Shown piece by piece: positions 1-5,104 of a stretch of 5,104 nt of DNA; positions within the stretch are counted from its first letter, which is position 1, and each line of letters begins with the position of its first letter. A model generated the notes under the pieces. The model did no database searches. It saw only the letters and a list, made by a program, of their open reading frames with translations, and was not told the origin of the DNA. The DNA is taken from positions 1 to 5,104 of the forward strand of contig JBIKKP010000063.1 in the NCBI GenBank assembly GCA_044360285.1. The letters are read 5' to 3'. The position numbers were made by a program, and so were the translations under genes. This DNA is from UBA2645 sp044360285. Its GTDB lineage: Bacteria; Pseudomonadota; Alphaproteobacteria; Rickettsiales; UBA1997.

Positions 1-1
1 T

Positions 2-541
2 GGTCCTGCACAAAAAGCAGGAATTTTACCAACCGACATCATCACAAAAATCGACAATAACGAAGTCACTGAAATGAAGGTTCTGCCAAAAATTATTTCC
101 GCCTATCCAATCGGTAAAAATGCTAAAATCACTCTACTGCGCCAAGGAAAAACAAGAGTCATCAATGTCAAAGTCGCTAAAATGCCAAGCGATGAAAAAA
201 AGCCTGAACTGCGCACCGTTGAAAAAAGACAAATTTTAAAAACGGCGCCAAATCAACAGCTTCTTGGCCTGGGACTTATTGAAATTTCAGCAAGCATAAA
301 ACAAAACCAAAATAAATCAGTAGTTGAAGGTCTGTTGATTTCTGACGTCGCGGCAAAATCTGAAGCGGCAGAAAAAGGCATTGCCGCCAATGATGTGATA
401 GTTTCAGTTAATCAAAAGCCGGTAAAAACTATCGAAGATTTTAAAAAAATTATCGATGAAGTTGCTGAATCAACCAAAAAAGTTTTTCTCTTTGTTAAAC
501 GCGGCGACAGCAATTATGCCGTTGTTTTAAACACCAAATAA
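2..541 (+). CDS. degP: DegP/HtrA (Do)-family serine protease, C-terminal part with two PDZ domains; 5' end outside window
   Basis: The frame is open from base 2 and gives 179 visible residues; the first internal ATG, at 74, lies within a PDZ domain and is not the real start. The first 24 residues (beginning GPAQKAGILPTDIITKIDNN) are the second half of a PDZ1 carboxylate-binding domain, which continues to about visible residue 60. A charged linker follows, then a second PDZ from about residue 86 to the end, with the core GIAANDVIVSVNQKPV and a final beta strand VFLFVKRGD. Two C-terminal PDZ domains are the layout of periplasmic Do proteases, which degrade or refold misfolded envelope proteins. 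The trypsin-like domain with its His-Asp-Ser triad is not visible, so activity cannot be judged, and DegP, DegQ and MucD cannot be told apart. In both PDZ domains the usual Gly-Asp turn is changed (TD and ND). The TAA stop shares its last base with the ispE ATG, suggesting an operon. Confidence 0.88.
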   Translation, partial: GPAQKAGILPTDIITKIDNNEVTEMKVLPKIISAYPIGKNAKITLLRQGKTRVINVKVAKMPSDEKKPELRTVEKRQILKTAPNQQLLGLGLIEISASIKQNQNKSVVEGLLISDVAAKSEAAEKGIAANDVIVSVNQKPVKTIEDFKKIIDEVAESTKKVFLFVKRGDSNYAVVLNTK

Positions 542-1383
542 TGATGAGATGTCCAGCCAAAATAAATTTATTTCTTAAGGTCGTTGGCGTCAGAAAGGAC
601 GGTTATCGCGAGCTGGAATCGCTTTTCGCTTTTGTTGATTTATTTGATATTCTTCGCGTTGAAAAAAGTACGCAATTTTCGCTGCAAATTTCTGGAGAAT
701 TTGGCCATTTACTTGATCCCAAAAAAAATCTTCTCACCGAAATTTTAGATTTTTTTTTCCGCGAATTTGGCGTTGAAAAAAACTTAAAAATTTCCCTCGA
801 AAAAAATATCCCAATTGGCGCTGGACTTGGCGGTGGATCATCTAATGCCGCTTATTTTATGATGGCTTTAAATGAAATTTTTGCACTGGGTTTAGACAAA
901 AAAAACTTACAAAAAATTTCGCTAAATTTTGGTTCCGACATTGCATTTTTCTTTGAAAAAAAAGCCTCACTAATTCGCGGTCGCGGCGAAGAAATTCAAG
1001 CCTTCCCGGCTTTTGAACCGCTTAGCGCTTTGCTGATAAATCCAAAGATAAACCTCTCCACCAAGCAAGTTTTTGCCAAGCTTGGTAATGTTTTTTCAAA
1101 TAAAATTGTTGATGAAAAATTGCTGAAAAGCGACGCACTGAAATTAATTAGAGACCTACCAAATGAACTTACCAAACCAGCAATAGAGCTGGTTCCAGCA
1201 ATTGCAGAAGTCCTAGAAAAACTTAAAGAAAATGGTGCAGAAGTTTCTAAAATGTCAGGAAGCGGCTCAACTTGTTTTGGAGTTTTTGCAGATGATTTTA
1301 AACTCAGAAAGGCACAAGAAAATTTACAAAAAATCTTTCCAAATTTTTTAGTAAAAGAAGTCAAAATTCTCTGGCAATGCTAA
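541..1383 (+). CDS. ispE: 4-diphosphocytidyl-2-C-methyl-D-erythritol kinase (IspE)
   Basis: IspE phosphorylates 4-diphosphocytidyl-2-C-methyl-D-erythritol with ATP on the 2-hydroxyl, a middle step of the cytosolic MEP pathway to IPP and DMAPP. The 280 residues match the family length. It has the three GHMP-kinase motifs: PAKINLFLKV at residues 5-14, with K7 at the position of the catalytic lysine; the glycine-rich ATP loop PIGAGLGGGSSNAA at 91-104; and the C-terminal MSGSGSTCFGVF at 238-249. D133 in GSDIAFFF fits the catalytic aspartate; the usual Pro two residues later is Ala here. The gene opens with two ATG codons in a row (541 and 544). The first overlaps the protease stop by one base (TAATG) and the second would leave a 2-base gap; the sequence does not decide between them. 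There is no Shine-Dalgarno, so coupling to the upstream gene is likely. The 3' end overlaps the next gene by 7 bases. Confidence 0.96.
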   Translation: MMRCPAKINLFLKVVGVRKDGYRELESLFAFVDLFDILRVEKSTQFSLQISGEFGHLLDPKKNLLTEILDFFFREFGVEKNLKISLEKNIPIGAGLGGGSSNAAYFMMALNEIFALGLDKKNLQKISLNFGSDIAFFFEKKASLIRGRGEEIQAFPAFEPLSALLINPKINLSTKQVFAKLGNVFSNKIVDEKLLKSDALKLIRDLPNELTKPAIELVPAIAEVLEKLKENGAEVSKMSGSGSTCFGVFADDFKLRKAQENLQKIFPNFLVKEVKILWQC

Positions 1384-1874
1384 AAAAAATATACGGCATG
1401 CAATCACTAGAGCAGCATCTTGGTCAAGTTCTGAAGCCAATTTTCTTGGGCAGCAAAAAAGAATTTATTCTCATCAATAATTTGGTAAAAAACTGGTCAG
1501 AAATTATCGGCAAGAAATATGAAAAATTTTGCTATCCAAAGTCGGTTCAAATTTCTAAAGACAAAACAACACAAGGCAAATTAACCGTTGCTGTTCACAA
1601 TTCTGCCGTGGGATTTTTTATCGAAAATAATCAGGAAATTATTCTTGAGCGAATCGCTGCACTTTACGGATTCAAGGCGCTAAACAAAATCATTATCAAG
1701 CAAGAACCCAAAAGAATTGTCGAAAAAAGTGAGACAAAACTTAAAGAAAGTCAGAAAAAATTTTTAAGCGAAAGACTTGGTGAATTTTCTGATTTGGATT
1801 TGGCAGAGAGCCTCAAAAATCTTGGCGCAGAGATTTTGTGCGAAGAAGAATCTAGAAAAAATCTAAACAAGTAA
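1377..1874 (+). CDS. DUF721 / DciA-like protein
   Basis: The 165-residue protein has the N-terminal DUF721 (DciA) pattern. Residues 9-37 form a helical lead-in (QSLEQHLGQVLKPIF and on). W40 and IIG at 43-45 match the conserved W-x-x-I-V-G element. FCYPKSVQI follows at 51-59, then the strand KLTVAVHNSAVGFFI at 68-82 and a helix-plus-strand segment to about 109. The rest (about 110-165) is charged, low-complexity and probably flexible. In bacteria without DnaC or DnaI, DciA proteins bind DnaB and help load the replicative helicase; applying that role here is inference. The start at 1377 overlaps ispE by 7 bases. An in-frame ATG at 1398 would remove the first seven residues and give a protein starting MQSLEQHLG, which is equally plausible. 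The 3' end overlaps the convergent minus-strand gene by 23 bases. Confidence 0.8.
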   Translation: MLKKIYGMQSLEQHLGQVLKPIFLGSKKEFILINNLVKNWSEIIGKKYEKFCYPKSVQISKDKTTQGKLTVAVHNSAVGFFIENNQEIILERIAALYGFKALNKIIIKQEPKRIVEKSETKLKESQKKFLSERLGEFSDLDLAESLKNLGAEILCEEESRKNLNK

Positions 1875-3135
1875 AACGATTGCGTGTGAATTTGGCATAA
1901 GTCACGCAAAGCTGATATTGCTCAGGTGAAAGCCCTAAAGATTTTGGTGAAGTGGCAATTTTAAAATGTGCAAAAACCGCCTTAAGCGCAGAAGCATCGA
2001 CGTAAATTTTTTTCAACTCTTTTCTGATTCTTATCCAACCCTGCCTTGCTGCTTGCTGCTGTAGAGAAATCTTTTCTTGATATTCTTCTAAGCAGGCAGC
2101 GGCGATTTTTTTACCAAAAAATTTAGCTATTTTTTTAGCATCAACATCTTTCGCAAACTCAGGAAAATCAGGCATTTGCAAGATTTTTTGTTGCAGCTTA
2201 CTTGCTGTTAAAACGCTCACCGCAATCACATTTCCATGCAAATTTTTTGCGGCAATTTTTGGGTATTTCATATCAATTGTATGCGCAATCATATGCTCAG
2301 ATTGACTGGCCGGATAAGAGCCGCCGCAGCTTGTCATTCCAAGGCCAGAGAGTAAAATTATCTCCAAAAGAATTTCCAAAAACTTCTCATCTTTTAGTGA
2401 AAATTTGGCAAAATTTTTGAGCAAAAACTGCATTTTTTTCTGCAGCATCAAAAACGGTTTTTCGTCAAATTTTGTGCCCAAAATTTTGTGCGATAAATAC
2501 CAATCAAACCAGCAAGAATAAAAACACAAAACATCGCCCACGCCTGCTTTTGTAAGCTTTATTGGTGCTTTTGCCAAAATTTCTAAATTGCAGAAAACCG
2601 CTTTTGGCAAAGTTGCTGCTAAGGTTTTTTTATGACCAGAAATTGTAATTGAGGCATTGCGCGACAAATATCCGTTCATTGATGCAGCTGATGGAAAAAC
2701 CGCATAAGGTAGTTTTTTTTGTGCAGCGCTAAACTTACACAAATCGTTGATAGTGCCGCTTCCAAGGCATAAAATCATTTCACAATTTTTTAGCGCAGCA
2801 AAGATTTTTTTTAGATTTTTTTCATCAGCTTTTGGGTTTTTTAGCAGTAAAAATTTTTCAACTTTTTTGGCAAAGTTTTGCGGAAAAAAATCAGCACAAT
2901 TTTTCCATATTTTTTCATCAGAAACAAAAAGTATTTTTTGCCCCACAAAACCATCTAGCGCTGAATTGATAAAGTTTTTTCCACGACCAAAAGTCACAAA
3001 ATCTTCAAGGCGATATTCATCTTTTTTTAGCGCCGCAAAAGCGCTGTTTTTTTTCATATAAAAACTTGTTAGATAAAAAATGTTTTTTAGGTTGCCGCGC
3101 CTTAATTTCTCTGGTCGCATCAGGCTTAAATTCAA
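1852..3135 (-). CDS. egsA: sn-glycerol-1-phosphate dehydrogenase-like protein (AraM/EgsA family, iron-containing alcohol dehydrogenase superfamily)
   Basis: Family members reduce dihydroxyacetone phosphate to sn-glycerol-1-phosphate with NAD(P)H. Numbered from the longest open frame (427 aa): the dinucleotide loop GSGTINDLCKF is at 125-135, followed by the signature SMNGYLSRNASI at 152-163. Candidate metal ligands are D201 in AGVGDVLC, H281 in GGSYPASQSEHMIAH and H300 in LHGNVIAV, so all three are retained. The signature has Asn154 where AraM-type proteins often have Asp. The open frame reaches a TTG at 3135 and an ATG at 3120, but the ATG at 3057 (residue 27) is the likelier start. It gives about 401 residues beginning MKKNSAF, near AraM size, with a strongly A-rich initiation region, and leaves room for promoters facing secG. 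The gene stands alone on its strand and is convergent with DUF721 (23-base overlap). No second lipid gene is in view, so the physiological substrate is inference. Other superfamily members (glycerol dehydrogenase, 3-dehydroquinate synthase) fit the motifs less well. Confidence 0.82.
   Translation of the reverse strand: MNLSLMRPEKLRRGNLKNIFYLTSFYMKKNSAFAALKKDEYRLEDFVTFGRGKNFINSALDGFVGQKILFVSDEKIWKNCADFFPQNFAKKVEKFLLLKNPKADEKNLKKIFAALKNCEMILCLGSGTINDLCKFSAAQKKLPYAVFPSAASMNGYLSRNASITISGHKKTLAATLPKAVFCNLEILAKAPIKLTKAGVGDVLCFYSCWFDWYLSHKILGTKFDEKPFLMLQKKMQFLLKNFAKFSLKDEKFLEILLEIILLSGLGMTSCGGSYPASQSEHMIAHTIDMKYPKIAAKNLHGNVIAVSVLTASKLQQKILQMPDFPEFAKDVDAKKIAKFFGKKIAAACLEEYQEKISLQQQAARQGWIRIRKELKKIYVDASALKAVFAHFKIATSPKSLGLSPEQYQLCVTYAKFTRNRFTCLDFF
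1880..1909. repeat. Inverted repeat at the convergent 3' ends (possible transcript-end hairpin)
   Basis: TTGCGTG (1880-1886) pairs perfectly with CACGCAA (1903-1909) across a 16-base loop. The left arm begins five bases after the DUF721 stop, and the whole element lies inside the C-terminal coding region of the minus-strand dehydrogenase. No T-run follows on the plus strand, and only a weak TTTT on the minus strand, so it is not a clear intrinsic terminator. It could stabilise the DUF721 mRNA 3' end or be a coincidence. Confidence 0.3.
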
Positions 3136-3149
3136 AACAATTCGCGTAA
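3058..3149. promoter_or_regulatory. Divergent intergenic region, presumed promoters for the dehydrogenase (-) and secG-gcvTH (+)
   Basis: If the minus-strand gene starts at 3057, these 92 bases separate two divergent genes and should hold both promoters. I see no convincing consensus. The best plus-strand candidate is TTGTTA (3066-3071), 16 bases, then TAGGTT (3088-3093), a weak sigma-70-like pair; nothing comparable stands out on the minus strand. The placement rests on gene layout rather than motifs. The stretch is also open in the dehydrogenase frame, so part of it could be coding if an upstream start is used. Confidence 0.35.
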
Positions 3150-3494
3150 ATGGAAAACTTTCAACTTTTTCTGCTGATTTTGCAGATGATTATCGCCGTA
3201 CTTTTGATTATTTTGGTTCTTTTACAAAAATCTGACGGCGACTCGCTAAGCGGCATTGGCGGCGGTTCAGGCGGACTTAACTCAGTAATTTCAAGCAAAA
3301 GTTCAGCGAACATTTTGAGTAAAATTACCATGTTTTTGATCGGCGCCTTCATGTTGAACTGCCTGATTCTTGCCTCAATTTCCAACTCTTCCAAAAACGC
3401 TTTGAAAAAAGAACTGGAACAAGCAATTGAGCAAGAAAATTCTGCAAACCCAGAAGCTAAACCTTCAGCACCAAGCGTTCCTGCCGTCGAATAA
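3150..3494 (+). CDS. secG: Preprotein translocase subunit SecG
   Basis: SecG is the small accessory subunit of the SecYEG channel in the inner membrane and assists SecA-driven protein export. The 114 residues show the family layout: a first membrane helix at about 5-26 (LFLLILQMIIAVLLIILVLL), directly followed by QKSDGD; a glycine/serine-rich loop GIGGGSGGLNSV at 35-46; the KSSANILSKIT segment at 50-60 typical before the second helix; and a second membrane helix at about 60-78. The C-terminal tail (79-114) is charged and Ala/Pro-rich, as in many proteobacterial SecG proteins. The ATG at 3150 is the only reasonable start, preceded by TTCGCGTAA with no Shine-Dalgarno. It is first in a likely secG-gcvT-gcvH transcript, with 15 bases to gcvT. 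The frequent neighbours tpiA and pyrG are not seen next to it. Confidence 0.93.
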   Translation: MENFQLFLLILQMIIAVLLIILVLLQKSDGDSLSGIGGGSGGLNSVISSKSSANILSKITMFLIGAFMLNCLILASISNSSKNALKKELEQAIEQENSANPEAKPSAPSVPAVE

Positions 3495-3509
3495 AATTTA
3501 AAAAAACTT

Positions 3510-4610
3510 ATGAAAACAACTGCATTAAACCAAACTCATCGCGCTCAAGGCGCCAAAATGGTTGAATTTGCTGGCTATGACATGCCAGTTCAATATCCAG
3601 ACGGAATGCTTAAAGAGCATGAATGGACGCGCTCTGGCAATGTTGGCATTTTCGATGTTTCGCACATGGGCCAATTTTTTATCGAAGGAAGCGACGTGGC
3701 AAAATTTTTGTCACACATCACACCAACCGATTTCTCACTGAGCACGCCAAACTTAGCTAAATACACGGTTTTGACCAATCCAGAAGGTGGCATCATTGAC
3801 GACCTCATCATCACTAAAATCACTGACGAAAAATTCTTCATCGTACTGAACGCCGGCTGCAAAGAAAAAGACTCGGCTTGGATTCGCAAAAATTTACCAG
3901 CCTCACTTTCATTCAAAGAACTCGACACGCGCTCATTGATTGCAGTTCAAGGCTCTAAGGCTGAAGAAGTTTTAAACCGCTTTTTAGCTTCCGAAAATTT
4001 GGCTACTTTGCCTTACATGAATATCGGTTTTTACAAATTGAAAAGCGGTGAAGATGTTTTCATCAGCCGCACTGGCTACACCGGCGAAGATGGTTTTGAA
4101 GTTTCAATTGAAAACGCCGCTGTTGAAAAATTTTGGCTCGCTCTTTCTGCACAAAGTGAAGTAAAGCCAATTGGCCTGGGCGCTCGCGACTCGCTTCGCC
4201 TGGAAGTTGGCTATCCACTTTATGGTCACGATTTAGACGACACAACTTCACCAATTGAAGCCGCTCTTGGTTGGGTCGTAAGCAAGACCAACGCTGGGTT
4301 CATCGGGGCACAACGCGTTTTAAAAGAAAAAGCCGAAGGCACTAAACGCAAAAGAATCGGCGTAAAATTACTCGATCGCGGCATCGCGCGTGAAGGCACT
4401 GAAATTCGCAAAGACGGCCAAAAAATTGGCGTTCTTTCATCTGGCGGATTTTCGCCAAATCTTAAAGTTTCTATCGGCCAAGGCTATTTCGACACCGCTC
4501 TAGCCAAGGTCGGAGACCAAGTTTCTGCGGTTGTTAGAGATCGCGAAATTCCAGCGGTTTTGACTTCACCAACTTTTGTTGAAGCAAAAACCAAATCATT
4601 AAAAAAATAA
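3510..4610 (+). CDS. gcvT: Glycine cleavage system T protein (aminomethyltransferase)
   Basis: GcvT takes the aminomethyl group from lipoylated GcvH and, with tetrahydrofolate, releases ammonia and forms 5,10-methylene-THF in the cytosol. The 366 residues match the family length. Hallmarks in order: KMVEFAGYDMPVQY at 16-29; the VGIFDVSHMGQ block at 45-55; GGIIDDLI at 93-100, where D97 matches the catalytic aspartate (Asp96 in Thermotoga, Asp101 in human); the folate-site segment SRTGYTGEDGFE at 186-197; GLGARDSLRLEVGYPLYGHD at 222-241; and the C-terminal barrel motif SSGGFSPNL at 310-318. This separates it from the related folate-binding YgfZ and sarcosine or dimethylglycine dehydrogenase domains. 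The ATG at 3510 gives the normal N-terminus; its leader is an A/T run without Shine-Dalgarno. The 15-base gap from secG leaves no room for a glycine riboswitch. Base composition is clearly richer in GC than in the dehydrogenase gene. Confidence 0.97.
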   Translation: MKTTALNQTHRAQGAKMVEFAGYDMPVQYPDGMLKEHEWTRSGNVGIFDVSHMGQFFIEGSDVAKFLSHITPTDFSLSTPNLAKYTVLTNPEGGIIDDLIITKITDEKFFIVLNAGCKEKDSAWIRKNLPASLSFKELDTRSLIAVQGSKAEEVLNRFLASENLATLPYMNIGFYKLKSGEDVFISRTGYTGEDGFEVSIENAAVEKFWLALSAQSEVKPIGLGARDSLRLEVGYPLYGHDLDDTTSPIEAALGWVVSKTNAGFIGAQRVLKEKAEGTKRKRIGVKLLDRGIAREGTEIRKDGQKIGVLSSGGFSPNLKVSIGQGYFDTALAKVGDQVSAVVRDREIPAVLTSPTFVEAKTKSLKK

Positions 4611-4614
4611 AATT

Positions 4615-4980
4615 ATGAAATTCACAAAAGATCACGAATGGATAAAAGTTGAAGGCGATGTTGCTACAATTGGCATCACCGAATATGCCGCTGAAGCCTT
4701 GGGCGAGTTGGTTTATGTTGAGCTACCAAAAGTTGGCAACAAATACAATAAACACGACGCTTTCGCTGTTGTTGAATCATCAAAATCTGCCAGCGACGTT
4801 TATATTCCTGTTGCCGGCGAAGTTGTGTCTGTAAACGACGCCCTCACCTCTTCTCCAGAACTGGTGAATAATTCGACTTATGAAAATGGTTGGATTGCTA
4901 AAGTAAAAATGAGCAATGCTGCTGATTTATCTGATGCAATGGATGAGGCTGCTTACAAAGAGTTTTTGAAGAATAGCTAA
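4615..4980 (+). CDS. gcvH: Glycine cleavage system H protein (lipoyl carrier)
   Basis: GcvH carries the aminomethyl intermediate on a lipoyl-lysine arm between the P, T and L proteins. The 121 residues are within the usual size range. The N-terminus MKFTKDHEWI is the conserved H-protein start, followed by GITEYAAEALGELVYVELPKVG at 20-41. The lipoylation site ESSKSASDVYIPVAGEV spans 54-70, with K57 the expected lipoyl lysine. ENGWIAKVKMS at 90-100 and a C-terminal helix finish the hybrid-motif fold. The gene starts 4 bases after the gcvT stop with only AATT between, so translation is probably coupled. GcvH and GcvT act in the same cycle and need GcvP and lipoamide dehydrogenase, neither of which is in view. 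The presence of a lipoyl acceptor implies lipoate synthesis or scavenging elsewhere in the genome. Confidence 0.97.
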   Translation: MKFTKDHEWIKVEGDVATIGITEYAAEALGELVYVELPKVGNKYNKHDAFAVVESSKSASDVYIPVAGEVVSVNDALTSSPELVNNSTYENGWIAKVKMSNAADLSDAMDEAAYKEFLKNS

Positions 4981-5104
4981 GCAACTGACCTCAAATGATT
5001 GCTCAGGCGGGGTTTGTAACCACAACTGTCCCAACGTCTAAATCCCGAATCTCTCAAAACCCTTGATATCATGAGCTTGATTGGACATAGAAATTTTTTT
5101 CTAT
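4981..5104. other. Non-coding tail after gcvH, no recognisable gene
   Basis: No frame here looks like a gene. The only complete ATG-to-stop reading on the plus strand is 23 codons (4995-5066), and the best on the minus strand is 16 codons. The first 80 bases are 48% GC by count (38 of 80), against 30% (13 of 44) in the rest. There is no hairpin with a T-run that would mark an intrinsic terminator directly after gcvH. An ATG at 5071 is open to the window edge (MSLIGHRNFFL), but it has no supporting signal and does not resemble GcvP. The tail could be ordinary intergenic DNA or the edge of a dispersed repeat. Confidence 0.6.
5087..5104. repeat. Short perfect inverted repeat at the window edge
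   Basis: ATAGAAA (5087-5093) and TTTCTAT (5098-5104) are perfect 7-base complements around a TTTT loop. The stem is AT-rich and the T-run lies in the loop and inner stem instead of after the hairpin, so it does not look like a standard terminator. The repeat reaches the last base of the window and may extend further. In AT-rich DNA this could arise by chance. Confidence 0.3.

Noticed and set aside
996..1364. Minus-strand open frame of 122 codons inside ispE
   Set aside because: It is fully antisense to ispE, which carries clear GHMP kinase motifs; the Ser/Phe-rich product has no recognisable domain.
2202..3061. Plus-strand open frames (2202-2420 and 2747-3061) opposite the dehydrogenase
   Set aside because: They are Phe/Ser-rich mirror images of a Lys-rich gene with clear family motifs; no domain is visible.
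3161..3394. Minus-strand open frame opposite secG
   Set aside because: SecG on the plus strand has both membrane helices and the glycine-rich loop; the antisense product resembles nothing known.
3495..3509. Glycine riboswitch before gcvT
   Set aside because: Only 15 A/T-rich bases lie between secG and gcvT, far too few for the aptamer, and none is seen in 3058-3149 either.
3590..4411. Minus-strand open frames opposite gcvT
   Set aside because: The conserved aminomethyltransferase motifs run through the whole region on the plus strand.
4649..4834. Alternative plus-strand frame within gcvH
   Set aside because: The real frame contains the lipoyl-lysine motif and the correct N-terminus; this frame has no features.
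541..4980. UGA reassigned as a sense codon, suggested by no gene here ending in TGA
   Set aside because: All genes read full length under the standard code with TGG for tryptophan and no in-frame TGA; seven genes in AT-rich DNA are too few for the bias to mean more.
4995..5066. A 23-codon open frame after gcvH (MIAQAGFV)
   Set aside because: Too short, with no start signal or family resemblance; treated as non-coding.

Overview
The window reads as ordinary chromosomal DNA from an AT-rich, lysine- and phenylalanine-rich Gram-negative bacterium. A periplasmic Do-type protease with two PDZ domains, an MEP-pathway kinase, a DUF721 protein and a SecG with a charged, proline-containing tail together fit a low-GC proteobacterium. 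An alphaproteobacterium, possibly host-associated, is my best guess. This is inference from protein style and gene content, since there is no rRNA or other phylogenetic marker here. Seven protein genes fill almost the whole window. Six of the seven end in TAA and one in TAG, and none of the starts has a clear Shine-Dalgarno sequence.

Left block, 2-1874, plus strand: the C-terminal part of a DegP/HtrA-type protease (its N-terminus lies outside the window), then ispE (4-diphosphocytidyl-2-C-methyl-D-erythritol kinase), then a DUF721/DciA-like gene. They overlap by 1 and 7 bases, so they are almost certainly co-transcribed and probably translationally coupled. Their jobs (envelope proteostasis, isoprenoid precursor synthesis, possibly replicative helicase loading) are not one pathway; this looks like housekeeping packing.

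Middle, 1852-about 3057 (open to 3135), minus strand: a sn-glycerol-1-phosphate dehydrogenase-like protein (AraM/EgsA, iron-containing alcohol dehydrogenase superfamily) with the family's Asp/His/His metal ligands. Its 3' end overlaps the convergent DUF721 gene by 23 bases. A gap of about 92 bases separates its likely start from the divergent right block.

Right block, 3150-4980, plus strand: secG (translocase subunit), gcvT and gcvH (T and H proteins of the glycine cleavage system), spaced 15 and 4 bases apart, so probably one transcript. No gcvP is recognisable before the window ends. The last 124 bases (4981-5104) hold no recognisable gene. They begin with a stretch of higher GC than the surrounding intergenic DNA and end in a short perfect inverted repeat cut off at the window edge.

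No mobile element, CRISPR array, RNA gene or clearly new system was seen. The most biologically interesting item is the glycerol-1-phosphate dehydrogenase homologue, since sn-glycerol-1-phosphate is the archaeal lipid backbone and is uncommon in bacteria.
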